Notes: a model not told the origin generated them from the letters alone. A stretch of DNA of 23,705 bases from Bacilli bacterium (GCA_900758495.1 CAAERO010000007.1:1-23705); one strand, 5' to 3'. Positions 6,843-15,059 are shown, counted from the stretch's first letter. Made by a program: numbers and translations.

Positions 6843-8888
6843 ATGAAGAAAAAATTATTTTTTCTAATACCTATAATAATCGTTTTTTCGGTTTTCGTTG
6901 GAGTTTACTCTTATTATAATAAACAGGATGCTAAAAATGCTTTAACAGTAACTGAAAAAAAATGGGTAGAAGAAAATAAAAGTAAAGTTATAGATTTTTC
7001 TGTTATAAATGATTATCCTTTATATGGATTAAATGGTGAAGGTGTCTTCTTTAACTTTCTAGCTGACTTTGAACAAGATGTTGGCTTAGAATTTAATAAA
7101 GTATCATACTTAAAAGAAGAAAGAAGCAATTCTAAAGGATATAGTTTTCGAGTTCTAGATAATGACACAAAATTGACAAAGAATGACTTATTACTATTTA
7201 GTGATGGTTATATAGCATTAGGTAAAGAATACCAAAGAATCAATCACATATCTGATATGAAAAATATAACTTTTGGGGTTTTAAAAAATGATGCTTCTGA
7301 TATAAGTTATTATTTAAAATCAGGTAGTAATTTAGTATATAAATCATATGATAGTGTTGATTCTTTATTTACAGCACTTGATAGTAATGAAGTTAATATG
7401 ATTATTATTCCTAATATAATGTATTTAAATAAAACTATTGGTAAAAAAGAATACATAATTAATTACTATTTTACAGAAATGAAAAAACAAGTTGTGTTAA
7501 CACTAGCGAAAGACAACTATAAAGTAAATACTATTATTAAAAAATATTATAAAAAATGGAAAAGTAGTAAATATGTAAATGAATATAATCAAGCTTATTT
7601 AGATTACTATATGAAAGAAAATAATATTTCTAGTAAAACTAAAGCTGACTTGATTTCTAAAAACTATGTTTATGGTTATGTGGAAAATTCACCTTATGAA
7701 GTTGATATAGATGGTAAAGTAGCTGGGATAGCTGGTGAATATATTAATCGAATTGAAAGACTTATGGATATTGATTTTACTTTCAAAAAATATCCTTCAG
7801 TAGAAGCTTTAAAGAAAGCAATAAAGAAAAATGATGTTGATATTTATTTTGATTACTATGGAATAAGTGATGTAAGCTCTAATTATTTAGCAACCTTATC
7901 AACCTTTGTTGAAGATTATGTTGTTTTAGGAAAACAAAGTAACAGTCAAGTTGTTAGTTCTTTTGAAAGTTTGAAAGGTGAAAACTTAGCAATGCTTGAT
8001 AATAATTATTTATATGATTACTTTAAAAATAGTAGTAAGAGCAAAATAACTACTTATAAAGATATTGACAACTTAACTAAAATGGCTAATGATAAATTAG
8101 TAGTAGTTGATAAAGAAGTATATTATCGTTATCAGCATTCTAAATTTAAAGACTATTCTATTATTTATACTGACACGATGATGAATGACTACAAGTTTAT
8201 GGTAAAAAAGGAAAATAGTGCTTTCTATAATTTATTTAATTATATAATAAGTACTAATTCATACTATAATTATCGTAACGCTGGACTTATCGATATAGAA
8301 AGGTCAGTTGTTGAAAGAAGTAGTTTCTCACAATTATTCTTCTTAATACTAATGCTAATCTTTATTCCACTTATTGCTTTAGTTATTTTCTTTATCTATG
8401 CTAAAGAAAAAAAGAAAGTTAAGAAAGTAAGGAAAGAAGATAGACATAAATATACTGATTTGTTAACAGGACTTAAAAATAGAAATTTCTTAAATAAGAA
8501 AGTACCAGAGTGGGAAGCTAGTAAAATATATCCACAAGCAATAGTAATGATTGATTTAAATAATATTAAATATGTTAATGATAACTATGGTCATGAAGAA
8601 GGAGATAATGTTATCATTAAAGCAGCATCAATTCTTGTTAATTCACAACTAGAAAATACAGAAATTATTAGAACTGATGGAAATGAATTTTTAATCTATC
8701 TAGTAGGTTACAGTGAAAAACAAGTTGCAACGTATACTTTAAAATTAGAGAAAGAAATGAAATCACTTCCCCATGAATTTGGAGCTTGTGTTGGTTATAG
8801 TATGATTTTTGATGAGATTAAAAGTTTAGATGATGCTATTAATGAGGCAACACTAGAAATGATGACAAAGAAACAAAACTTGAAATAG
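6843..8888 (+). CDS. membrane sensor: two solute-binding (SBP_bac_3-like) domains, one TM helix, degenerate GGDEF domain
   Basis: The 681-residue protein has an N-terminal signal anchor (about 5-23), a first extracytoplasmic domain beginning LTVTEKKWVEENKSKVIDF (34-52), the style of start seen in BvgS/EvgS-type sensor domains, and a second at about 270-485. A transmembrane helix follows at about 497-519, a basic linker, and then a cytoplasmic GGDEF domain from about 537. GGDEF landmarks are DLLTGLKNRNFL, the metal Asp in VMIDLNNIKYVNDNYGHEEGD (Asp571), and the signature at 612-616, which reads DGNEF instead of GGDEF. The catalytic acidic residue at position three is Asn, and no RxxD inhibitory site is visible, so cyclic-di-GMP synthesis is doubtful; it may bind nucleotide or act as a protein switch. 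A ligand such as an amino acid is a reasonable guess for the outer domains. Confidence 0.85.
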   Translation: MKKKLFFLIPIIIVFSVFVGVYSYYNKQDAKNALTVTEKKWVEENKSKVIDFSVINDYPLYGLNGEGVFFNFLADFEQDVGLEFNKVSYLKEERSNSKGYSFRVLDNDTKLTKNDLLLFSDGYIALGKEYQRINHISDMKNITFGVLKNDASDISYYLKSGSNLVYKSYDSVDSLFTALDSNEVNMIIIPNIMYLNKTIGKKEYIINYYFTEMKKQVVLTLAKDNYKVNTIIKKYYKKWKSSKYVNEYNQAYLDYYMKENNISSKTKADLISKNYVYGYVENSPYEVDIDGKVAGIAGEYINRIERLMDIDFTFKKYPSVEALKKAIKKNDVDIYFDYYGISDVSSNYLATLSTFVEDYVVLGKQSNSQVVSSFESLKGENLAMLDNNYLYDYFKNSSKSKITTYKDIDNLTKMANDKLVVVDKEVYYRYQHSKFKDYSIIYTDTMMNDYKFMVKKENSAFYNLFNYIISTNSYYNYRNAGLIDIERSVVERSSFSQLFFLILMLIFIPLIALVIFFIYAKEKKKVKKVRKEDRHKYTDLLTGLKNRNFLNKKVPEWEASKIYPQAIVMIDLNNIKYVNDNYGHEEGDNVIIKAASILVNSQLENTEIIRTDGNEFLIYLVGYSEKQVATYTLKLEKEMKSLPHEFGACVGYSMIFDEIKSLDDAINEATLEMMTKKQNLK

Positions 8889-8896
8889 GAGGAATT

Positions 8897-9760
8897 ATGC
8901 GAGCTAGTAGGGAATTTGTTAGAAAGGTTATTAGAATAATAAGAAGGCCAGATATGCGAATACTACCAGGTCAACTAGCCTTCTTTTTAGTTCTTTCAAT
9001 GATTCCCTTAATTGCCTTAGTAGGTACGATTGGGAGTAATCTAGGACTTAGTATTGCTTCCTTTAAAACAGCATTAGAGTCGACTGTTCCTGATGCAGTA
9101 ATCACAACCCTTTTTCCTAGTGATATTACGAAAGGACTTAATTTTAATGTAACAGTTTTCTTTATTGCTGCCTTTGTTTTAGCTAGTAATGGTGCTTATT
9201 CCTTAATCACTACTTCTAATAGAATTTATGATGTAGAAGATAATAGTGAAATTAGAAGAAGAGGAAAAGCTATTGTTCTAACCTTTATTATGGTAAGTTT
9301 GTTATTTTTCTTGATTTTAGTACCTGTTTTTGGAGATACTTTAATATCATTAGCACAAATTAATCTTCATAATGAAAAATTAGCCAATTTTATTAGAAAT
9401 ATTTATCGTTTAGGAAAGTATCCTTTTTCACTATTTTTACTATATTTTAACATAAAGTTAATGTATATCTTGGCCCCTGATAAAGAAATGACTTCCAAAG
9501 AAGTTAGACCAGGAGCGATGTTTACAGCAATATTTTGGTTGATTAGTTCGAAGATTTATGCCTTCTACGTTGAATATTTTTCACACTATGATTTATTTTA
9601 TGGAAGTATGTCTAACCTATTAGTATTACTATTCTGGGTTTATATTTTAGCTTATATATTTACACTTGGTATGAGTCTTAATCAAGCAAGAATTATTCAA
9701 GAAACAATCGAATTAAAAAGAAGTGATTTTTTTAAGAAGAAAAATCAAGATATCTCGTAA
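8897..9760 (+). CDS. YihY/BrkB family inner-membrane protein
   Basis: A 287-residue polytopic membrane protein of the YihY/virulence factor BrkB family, once misnamed ribonuclease BN. Hydrophobic segments lie at about 26-48, 84-106, 125-149, 175-193, 207-226 and 240-261. Family-typical sequence includes RRPDMRILPGQLAFFLVLSM near the start, SNRIYDVEDNSEIRRRGKAI in the first loop, and YGSMSNLLVLLFWVYILAYI at the end. Its biochemical role is not settled; transport or export has been proposed for the family. It follows the sensor gene after 8 bases with GGAGG as the ribosome binding site, so it is co-transcribed. Its last 29 bases overlap the convergent vanY-type gene. Confidence 0.93.
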   Translation: MRASREFVRKVIRIIRRPDMRILPGQLAFFLVLSMIPLIALVGTIGSNLGLSIASFKTALESTVPDAVITTLFPSDITKGLNFNVTVFFIAAFVLASNGAYSLITTSNRIYDVEDNSEIRRRGKAIVLTFIMVSLLFFLILVPVFGDTLISLAQINLHNEKLANFIRNIYRLGKYPFSLFLLYFNIKLMYILAPDKEMTSKEVRPGAMFTAIFWLISSKIYAFYVEYFSHYDLFYGSMSNLLVLLFWVYILAYIFTLGMSLNQARIIQETIELKRSDFFKKKNQDIS

Positions 9761-10562
9761 AATATTCATCAAAGGTTAGGTTACTAACCTTTATTTTTTT
9801 TGCTAATTTAATTCCTACAAAACGATAGTGCCAAGATTCAAATTGGTAACCAGTGATTGTTTCTTTTCCTTCAGGATATCTTAAAATAAAACCATACTTA
9901 TAAGAATTATCTAACATCCATTGATATTCTTTAGTATTAGTAAAACCTTCAAAAGAATTGATAGAATCATCCACATCAACAACTAAACCAGTCTGGTGAT
10001 CAGAAAAACCAGGTCTTGCTGAATAAGTATCAGCTTTACTGACTCCATCATTTTCCACATACTTATCATATAATCTTTTCTGATAAGTATAACCACGATA
10101 AGCAGAAATAGCTCTAATAGTAAAACCTTCTTCTTTAGCTTTATCAACTAATTTGTAAAAATTATCCTTTGCTTCCTTAACTAAATAAATACCTTTTCTA
10201 GCATAAGGTGCTTCTAACTCCACTAAATTACTAGGAACAAAATCTTCACTTAAATAATTATATTTATTAACTAAACAATAGAAAGTATTAGTAAGTTTAG
10301 CTTCTTTAGTATTAGTATAAAATGGTAAGTCAAGATTGAGATTAACTCTTGTAACAATATCTTCTACAGTTAAATTATTATTTAACTTTTGATAATCTTG
10401 ATATCTTTTAATATTATTATTTTTATAATAGGGAAGACATTTAGCTTCTTCGATGAAACTCTTCTTATATTTTACTTCTTTTTTAATAGGTTTATTAAAG
10501 AAGAATCCTGAAACACTGATTAAAGCAACAATTAAAATAAAAACGGGAAATAACTTTTTCAT
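9732..10562 (-). CDS. VanY-type D-alanyl-D-alanine carboxypeptidase (peptidase M15B)
   Basis: Zinc peptidase that removes the last D-Ala of the peptidoglycan stem peptide. The 276-residue protein has a signal anchor at about 4-22, a linker domain, and a C-terminal M15 domain. Zinc ligands and catalytic residues are readable: His189 and Asp196 in SDHQTGLVVDVD, Glu242 and His245 in ESWHYRF, plus AISAYRGYTYQKRLYD (151-166) and a SARPGFSDH loop, all typical of VanY/DD-peptidases. The start at 10562 has GGTGAT as its ribosome binding site. This is the only confident minus-strand gene; it converges on yihY with overlap and diverges from the serine carboxypeptidase gene. No VanA/VanX-type resistance genes are nearby, so housekeeping wall trimming is more likely than glycopeptide resistance. 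Confidence 0.92.
   Translation of the reverse strand: MKKLFPVFILIVALISVSGFFFNKPIKKEVKYKKSFIEEAKCLPYYKNNNIKRYQDYQKLNNNLTVEDIVTRVNLNLDLPFYTNTKEAKLTNTFYCLVNKYNYLSEDFVPSNLVELEAPYARKGIYLVKEAKDNFYKLVDKAKEEGFTIRAISAYRGYTYQKRLYDKYVENDGVSKADTYSARPGFSDHQTGLVVDVDDSINSFEGFTNTKEYQWMLDNSYKYGFILRYPEGKETITGYQFESWHYRFVGIKLAKKIKVSNLTFDEYFTRYLDFSS
9771..9801 (+). terminator. strong rho-independent terminator inside the vanY-type coding region
   Basis: AAAGGTTAG (9771-9779) pairs perfectly with CTAACCTTT (9784-9792) around a GTTA loop, then A and eight T residues. It starts 10 bases after the yihY stop. On the other strand the same bases encode a C-terminal stretch of the vanY-type protein. Confidence 0.85.
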
Positions 10563-10656
10563 AAAATCACCACTACTATATTATAAGAAAAAAGGAAAAT
10601 AATAATTCATAAAATATATAATAACACATAATTTTTAACAAGGAGTGATTTGTTTA
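10563..10656. promoter_or_regulatory. divergent promoter region between the two carboxypeptidase genes
   Basis: Ninety-four bases separate the two starts. A -10 TATAAT reads leftwards (reverse complement of 10580-10585) for the vanY-type gene, and another reads rightwards at 10617-10622 for the dac gene. Neither has a good -35 at 17 bases. No operator-like dyad was seen. Confidence 0.5.
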
Positions 10657-11814
10657 ATGAAGAAACTAGTAGTAAGCTTTTTTATTCTCGTACTTTTTTG
10701 TCCCCTTATGGTAAAAGCAGAAGATTTGTCATTAATTCCTAATGCTAAGAGTGGTGTATTAATGGAAGAATCTACGGGTAAGATTATATTTGAAAAGAAT
10801 AAGGATGAGAAAGTAGCAGTTGCTTCTATGACTAAGATGGTTGCTCAAATTTTAATATTAGAAGCGATTGAAAAAGGACAGATTAAATGGACTGATAAAG
10901 TAACAGCATCTGCTAATGCTTCCAGTATGGGTGGAAGTCAGATTTTCTTATCAACAGGAGAAGTATTAACAGTAGAAGAAATGATGAAAGGTATTTCTAT
11001 GGCCAGTGCTAATGATGCAACCGTTGCAATGGCTGAATTTTTAAAAGGAACCGAAATAGATTTTGTTAAAGAAATGAACAAGAAAGTAAAATCTTTAGGA
11101 CTTAAAAATACCCAGTTTAAAAACTGTACAGGTCTTGATGAAGAAGGACATTATTCTACGGCTTATGATATGGCAATTATTGCAAAAGAGTTATTAAAAC
11201 ATGAAGAGATACTAAAGTTTTCTTCTAAATATGAAGATTATTTAAGAGTAAATACCCCTAATAAGTTTTGGTTAGTTAATACTAATAAACTAGTAAGATT
11301 TTATGAAGGTGCAGACGGTTTAAAGACGGGACATACTGATGCAGCTAAATATTGTTTAGCAGCAACTGCTAAGAAAAATGATATGCGACTAATAGCTATT
11401 GTTTTAGGAGAAGAAGTATCTAAGGTTAGAAATAGTGAAACAATGGCTTTACTAGATTATGGTTTTAATACTTATCAAGTACAAATAATAAAGAAGAAAA
11501 ATGAAATAGTAAAGACTGAAAATATAGAAAAAGCTAGTACTAAGAAAATAGAATATGTTCCAGTTACTGATATTGGTATTTTATCTAAAAAAGGTGATAC
11601 TAAGAAAAAGTATAGTTATGATATTAAAATAACTAAGAATAAATTACCTTTAACTAAAGGAGAAATAGTAGGAAAAATAAAAATCAAAGATGGTAATACT
11701 GTTGTAGGAGAAAAAGATATAACAGTTAAGCAATCAACTAAGAAATTATCTTATCTAACCCTTCTTAGAAATACAATCTATGATATAGCAAGTGGTAATA
11801 TATCAGTTAAATAA
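10657..11814 (+). CDS. serine-type D-alanyl-D-alanine carboxypeptidase, PBP5/DacF type
   Basis: Low-molecular-weight penicillin-binding protein trimming pentapeptides outside the membrane. From ATG 10657 the protein has 385 residues with a signal peptide ending near VKAED (19-23). The three penicillin-binding motifs are present: SMTK with nucleophile Ser57, SAN at 117-119 (more often SGN), and KTG at 223-225. A C-terminal beta-rich domain (from about 270) precedes a final hydrophobic/amphipathic stretch, as in PBP5-like enzymes. I preferred ATG 10657 to GTG 10645 because AAGGAG (10640-10645) overlaps that GTG and lies 11 bases from the ATG, and the shorter form gives a clean MKKLVV signal start. 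Divergent from the vanY-type gene. I cannot decide between DacA and DacF by sight. Confidence 0.92.
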   Translation: MKKLVVSFFILVLFCPLMVKAEDLSLIPNAKSGVLMEESTGKIIFEKNKDEKVAVASMTKMVAQILILEAIEKGQIKWTDKVTASANASSMGGSQIFLSTGEVLTVEEMMKGISMASANDATVAMAEFLKGTEIDFVKEMNKKVKSLGLKNTQFKNCTGLDEEGHYSTAYDMAIIAKELLKHEEILKFSSKYEDYLRVNTPNKFWLVNTNKLVRFYEGADGLKTGHTDAAKYCLAATAKKNDMRLIAIVLGEEVSKVRNSETMALLDYGFNTYQVQIIKKKNEIVKTENIEKASTKKIEYVPVTDIGILSKKGDTKKKYSYDIKITKNKLPLTKGEIVGKIKIKDGNTVVGEKDITVKQSTKKLSYLTLLRNTIYDIASGNISVK

Positions 11815-11836
11815 AAGCCTCAGAAATGATGCTTTT
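11813..11836 (+). terminator. terminator overlapping the dac stop codon
   Basis: AAAAGC (11813-11818) pairs with GCTTTT (11831-11836); after a C/T mismatch, TCA pairs with TGA around a GAAA tetraloop. The stem uses the last two bases of the TAA stop. The T run is short and part of the stem. Confidence 0.55.
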
Positions 11837-11843
11837 AATAATG

Positions 11844-11870
11844 TTGTATGTTCTTAAATGATGATATAAT
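11844..11870 (+). promoter_or_regulatory. extended -10 promoter of the small HTH gene
   Basis: TGATATAAT (11862-11870) is a full extended -10 element. TTGTAT at 11844-11849 is a possible -35 with a short 15-base spacer. AGGAG follows at 11881. Confidence 0.6.
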
Positions 11871-11893
11871 AATTTTTAGTAGGAGTGATTGAA

Positions 11894-12040
11894 GTGGGAA
11901 AAATAGCAAATATGTTATATATGATAGACTTACTTAATACTGGAAATATTTATACATTAAAAGAGCTATCAGAATTGAAAGATAATTATCTCAATAACTA
12001 CGAAAAAGATATTACTCTAAAGTCTGGTGATGATTTATGA
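11894..12040 (+). CDS. 48-residue helix-turn-helix protein, truncated regulator
   Basis: A GTG-started frame 8 bases after AGGAG (11881-11885) encodes 48 residues starting MGKIANMLYMIDLLNTGNIY. This start, followed by TLKELSE, is the usual opening of HTH_11/WYL-type transcription regulators (recognition of a winged-helix N-terminus), but here the sequence departs from the family straight after the first helices and ends at SGDDL. No WYL or other ligand domain follows. Its TGA overlaps the ATG of the next gene (ATGA), so translation is coupled. It may be a remnant of a regulator or a functional micro-protein; the intact promoter, ribosome binding site and coupling speak for expression. It is too short for most gene callers. 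Confidence 0.6.
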   Translation: MGKIANMLYMIDLLNTGNIYTLKELSELKDNYLNNYEKDITLKSGDDL

Positions 12041-13110
12041 AAAATAAAAATAATATACTTCCTTTTGCTATAATTTTTATAACTGTTTTCCTAATAGCTA
12101 CTTTAATATTGCATTTAGTAAATATAAGACTAAGATTGTGGGTGATTATTCTTTTAAGTGTTATAGCTATTATAAGTTTTATAATTGGAATAATTCAAAA
12201 GATTAGGTTACTTTCAAATGATAAAAAGAAACCTTTAATTATTATCACTATCTTAATAGTTTTACTTAGTTTACTTTTTTCACCCTACATTATTCTTATT
12301 TTAGCATTTAGTTATAAACCAGAACATACTGTAACATTAGATGATAAAAAATATGTAGCAGTTGTTACTTCATTTTTACATGTTGATGTTGATTATTATG
12401 ACTATTATGGATTTCTATTGATGGGAACCAAAGTAAGAGTGCATGGTGATTTTGGAAAAGGTGGTTATGACCCTTTCACTAATCCAAATATTTCCGATAG
12501 TGTTACTTATACCTATTACGATGATACTGGAAAAATAAAAACAAAAAGAATAGAAACATTTGTTAAAGATAAAAATGGTAAAGTAATAGATAAAAATAAT
12601 TATAATATAGATACTAATAAAACTAATAGTTCTACTGATTATCTATTACCAGAAGATGAAGAAGTATTATATGAAAATAAATTTAATAACACCATTTTAA
12701 GAATTGGTAAAGTAGATAATGTATTAGGACAAAATATGTTAGTAAATATTCTAAGAAGTAAAGACAATGGTAAAAACTTTTATGTTATATCAGATGATGT
12801 AATTCAAGTTAGTAATGAAGCAAAATTCTTATTTTTAAATGAAAACTTAGGATTTATAGCTAATACAGGTAAAATTTATTTAGATGATAATAAAACTAGT
12901 TTATATGTTACTAATAATGGAGGTAAAACTTTTCTAAGTTCTAAATTTAATTATACAAATGAAGATGTTTCTTATCTAACAATAAAAAGTATGCCTTATT
13001 ATGATAATAATACTTTAATATTAAAATGTTTTATAGATGATGGTAAAGAGTTAACATTTATTAGTAATGATAATGGACTTAATTGGAATAATACTATTCA
13101 CAAATATTAA
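12037..13110 (+). CDS. membrane protein with extracytoplasmic Asp-box (BNR-like) motifs, function unknown
   Basis: I do not recognise a named family. The 357-residue protein has three N-terminal hydrophobic segments (about 7-29, 33-53, 66-92) and a large outer domain. That domain contains three Asp-box-like motifs of the S/T-x-D/N-x-G-x-x-W/F kind: SKDNGKNF (241-248), TNNGGKTF (292-299) and SNDNGLNW (343-350). They are spaced about 51 residues apart, as in beta-propeller or BNR-repeat proteins such as sialidase-like and photosystem assembly-type folds. Three repeats would make only part of a propeller. Between the membrane part and the repeats is a Tyr/Asp-rich domain (about 95-200). The gene starts inside the stop of the small HTH gene. 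No catalytic residues are evident, so binding or sensing is more likely than hydrolysis. Confidence 0.8.
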   Translation: MKNKNNILPFAIIFITVFLIATLILHLVNIRLRLWVIILLSVIAIISFIIGIIQKIRLLSNDKKKPLIIITILIVLLSLLFSPYIILILAFSYKPEHTVTLDDKKYVAVVTSFLHVDVDYYDYYGFLLMGTKVRVHGDFGKGGYDPFTNPNISDSVTYTYYDDTGKIKTKRIETFVKDKNGKVIDKNNYNIDTNKTNSSTDYLLPEDEEVLYENKFNNTILRIGKVDNVLGQNMLVNILRSKDNGKNFYVISDDVIQVSNEAKFLFLNENLGFIANTGKIYLDDNKTSLYVTNNGGKTFLSSKFNYTNEDVSYLTIKSMPYYDNNTLILKCFIDDGKELTFISNDNGLNWNNTIHKY

Positions 13111-13125
13111 CTTCTATACTATAAT
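13097..13125 (+). promoter_or_regulatory. promoter of the hydroxyacyl-CoA dehydrogenase-like gene
   Basis: TTCACA (13097-13102) and TATAAT (13120-13125) are 17 bases apart. The -35 lies inside the end of the preceding gene. TAGGAG precedes ATG 13156. Confidence 0.65.
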
Positions 13126-13155
13126 TAAATAAAATACAGAATAGGAGTTGATTAT

Positions 13156-14094
13156 ATGAGAAATGTCACAATACTTGGAGGAGGAGTCTTAGGAAGCCAG
13201 ATAGCTTTTCAGACAGCTTATTCAGGATTTAATGTAACTATTTATCTTAGAAGTGAAGGAAGTATCGAAAGATGTAAACCCAAACTAGCTAAACTAAAAG
13301 AAAATTATATAAATGCTATTAATTTAATGGCTAAAGATAAATCTTATGCAACTTGGTGTAATGGTATTGCTTCCATAGATGAATTTGATAAAGATACTTG
13401 TTTGAAAAAAGTAGAGGAAGCCGCTAACAATATTAAACTAGAACTAGATTTAGAAAAAGCAGTAGCAGATGCTGATTTAGTTATTGAATCAATGAGTGAA
13501 GTGTTTGAAGCTAAGAAAGAACTATTTATAAAACTAGCACCACTTCTTCCTAGTAAAACAATACTAGTAACTAACTCTTCTACTATGTTACCAAGTCACC
13601 TTGCTAAATATACAAAAAGAGAAGAAAAATTCTTAGCTCTTCATTTTGCTAACTCTATTTGGAAAAATAATATAGCAGAAGTAATGAAACAAAGTAAAAC
13701 TAAAGAAGAATACTTTAATATTATTTTAAAATTTGCTAAAGATATTAAAATGTTACCTTTACCAGTAAGAAAAGAAAAATCAGGTTATTTACTAAACTCA
13801 ATGTTAATACCATTTTTGTTTTCTGCTCTTGACCTTGTTGTAAATGAAATATCAGATCCAGCTAGTATTGATAAAGCTTGGACTGTTGGAACAGGTGCAC
13901 CTGAAGGACCATTTAAAATACTAGATACAGTAGGGTTAAAAACTGCTTATGATATAGTAGAAATGTATGTAAAGATACCATCATTTCTAGCACCTTATAA
14001 CTTCAAAGGAATGCATAAGTTATTAAAACAATATATAGATGAAGGAAAACTAGGAGTTGCTAGTGGGGAAGGATTCTATAAATATGAAAAGTAG
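13156..14094 (+). CDS. 3-hydroxyacyl-CoA dehydrogenase family NAD-dependent oxidoreductase
   Basis: Two-domain dehydrogenase of the HCDH family. The N-terminal Rossmann fold starts NVTILGGGVLGSQIA with the dinucleotide motif GGGVLG (8-13); the second strand ends NVTIYLR. Later segments VIESMSEVFEAKKELF, TNSSTMLPS and LALHFANSIWKN correspond to the family's conserved E-S-x-x-E, NTSS and LHFxNP regions, although the usual Pro after HFxN is Ser here. The C-terminal helical domain carries LNSMLIPFLFSAL and GTGAPEGPFKILDTVGL. At 312 residues it is the size of stand-alone 3-hydroxybutyryl-CoA dehydrogenase-like proteins. The real substrate could be a 3-hydroxyacyl-CoA or another 3-hydroxy acid; no fatty acid or butyrate genes are adjacent. 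It stands alone between a promoter and a terminator. Confidence 0.9.
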   Translation: MRNVTILGGGVLGSQIAFQTAYSGFNVTIYLRSEGSIERCKPKLAKLKENYINAINLMAKDKSYATWCNGIASIDEFDKDTCLKKVEEAANNIKLELDLEKAVADADLVIESMSEVFEAKKELFIKLAPLLPSKTILVTNSSTMLPSHLAKYTKREEKFLALHFANSIWKNNIAEVMKQSKTKEEYFNIILKFAKDIKMLPLPVRKEKSGYLLNSMLIPFLFSALDLVVNEISDPASIDKAWTVGTGAPEGPFKILDTVGLKTAYDIVEMYVKIPSFLAPYNFKGMHKLLKQYIDEGKLGVASGEGFYKYEK

Positions 14095-14112
14095 GTAGCA
14101 ATACCTATTTTT
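14087..14112 (+). terminator. terminator built around the stop codon of the dehydrogenase gene
   Basis: TAGGTA (14092-14097, containing the TAG stop) pairs with TACCTA (14102-14107) around a GCAA tetraloop and runs into TTTTT. Pairing extends outward by a G-T pair and AAAA/TTTT. Confidence 0.75.
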
Positions 14113-14115
14113 ATT

Positions 14116-14124
14116 TGATACAAT
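14116..14124 (+). promoter_or_regulatory. possible extended -10 upstream of the membrane protein gene
   Basis: TGATACAAT fits an extended -10 element (TGn plus TACAAT), 27 bases before the start. No convincing -35 is present; the region upstream is the terminator of the previous gene. Confidence 0.4.
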
Positions 14125-14150
14125 ATAAATAAAATAAAGGAGTGATAAAA

Positions 14151-15059
14151 TTGAAAATATTTTCCTATGTAGATGAAAAAGCAAAAAAGTATGGCAATAA
14201 TTATCAACCATTAAAAGATTCTATATTAATAATAATATCTAATTTTTTAATCCTCTTACTTATTGCATTTATTTCCTTTTTCCTTAATAATGAAAAAATA
14301 TTATTAATTGGTTTATTGCTAGATTGTGTAATTGTTATTTTAGAAGTTATCAACTTTACTAGTAAAAGGAACATTGATTTATCATGTTTAATTCTTAAAG
14401 AAGGAAAATTACTTATTATAAAAGTAAATCCTTTAGCAAAGAAAAAAGACCTTGATATATTAATTACTAACTATAATAAAGAAAACTTAAAGAAAAATAA
14501 AAAATTAGTATTACTCTTAAAAGATGAAAATTTTATTAATTATCTTTTGAAGAATAGTAGCAACATTTATCAGTTTGAAATAGTAGAAATAGCTGATATT
14601 TATCAGAAAAAATTAACTAATAAAAAAATAGAAATAACTTGTGATTTATATAATTTAAGATATAAAGTAATTAAAAAGAATTGCAGAATAACTATATTAA
14701 ATGCTTATACAAGACAAACAGAGATATATAAATATATCAAAGATTATAACAATAAAACTATATATAAAATAGATAAAGAGAATGAAGAAAAATTAAAAGA
14801 AGCCTATAAGAAAAATATTAGTGATTTTAAGTTTTGGTTAATAACTAGTTTTGTCTTCTATCTATTTATCCTTATTTTTAAAATAATGATACCATATATT
14901 GCAACAATACCATTTTATGCTTTAACAATAACCTTTGTTCTTGTTTTATCATGTTATGATAGAACAGTAGATACTAATTATGGAGGTAGTAAAGAACCTC
15001 AGATATATATTAAATTAGCTATAGCATTATTTATGATTAGTTTATTATCAATTATATAA
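14151..15059 (+). CDS. polytopic membrane protein of unknown function, partner of the serpin-like gene
   Basis: I do not recognise this family. From TTG 14151 it has 302 residues: two hydrophobic segments near the N-terminus (about 24-45 and 50-68), a Lys-rich soluble middle domain of about 150 residues (LCLIL-like strand, LLLKDENFINYLLK, then NKKIEITCDLYNL), and three hydrophobic segments near the C-terminus (about 226-247, 251-270, 285-302). The middle should be cytoplasmic if the N-terminus is. I chose TTG 14151 because AAAGGAG (14136-14142) lies 8 bases before it, while the upstream in-frame GTG at 14142 overlaps that ribosome binding site. It ends 9 bases before the serpin-like gene, so the two are co-transcribed. 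Confidence 0.8.
   Translation: MKIFSYVDEKAKKYGNNYQPLKDSILIIISNFLILLLIAFISFFLNNEKILLIGLLLDCVIVILEVINFTSKRNIDLSCLILKEGKLLIIKVNPLAKKKDLDILITNYNKENLKKNKKLVLLLKDENFINYLLKNSSNIYQFEIVEIADIYQKKLTNKKIEITCDLYNLRYKVIKKNCRITILNAYTRQTEIYKYIKDYNNKTIYKIDKENEEKLKEAYKKNISDFKFWLITSFVFYLFILIFKIMIPYIATIPFYALTITFVLVLSCYDRTVDTNYGGSKEPQIYIKLAIALFMISLLSII

Noticed and set aside
9732..10562. Vancomycin resistance role for the VanY-type gene
   Set aside because: No VanA/B-type ligase, VanH, VanX or VanRS genes are nearby; the protein fits ordinary wall trimming.
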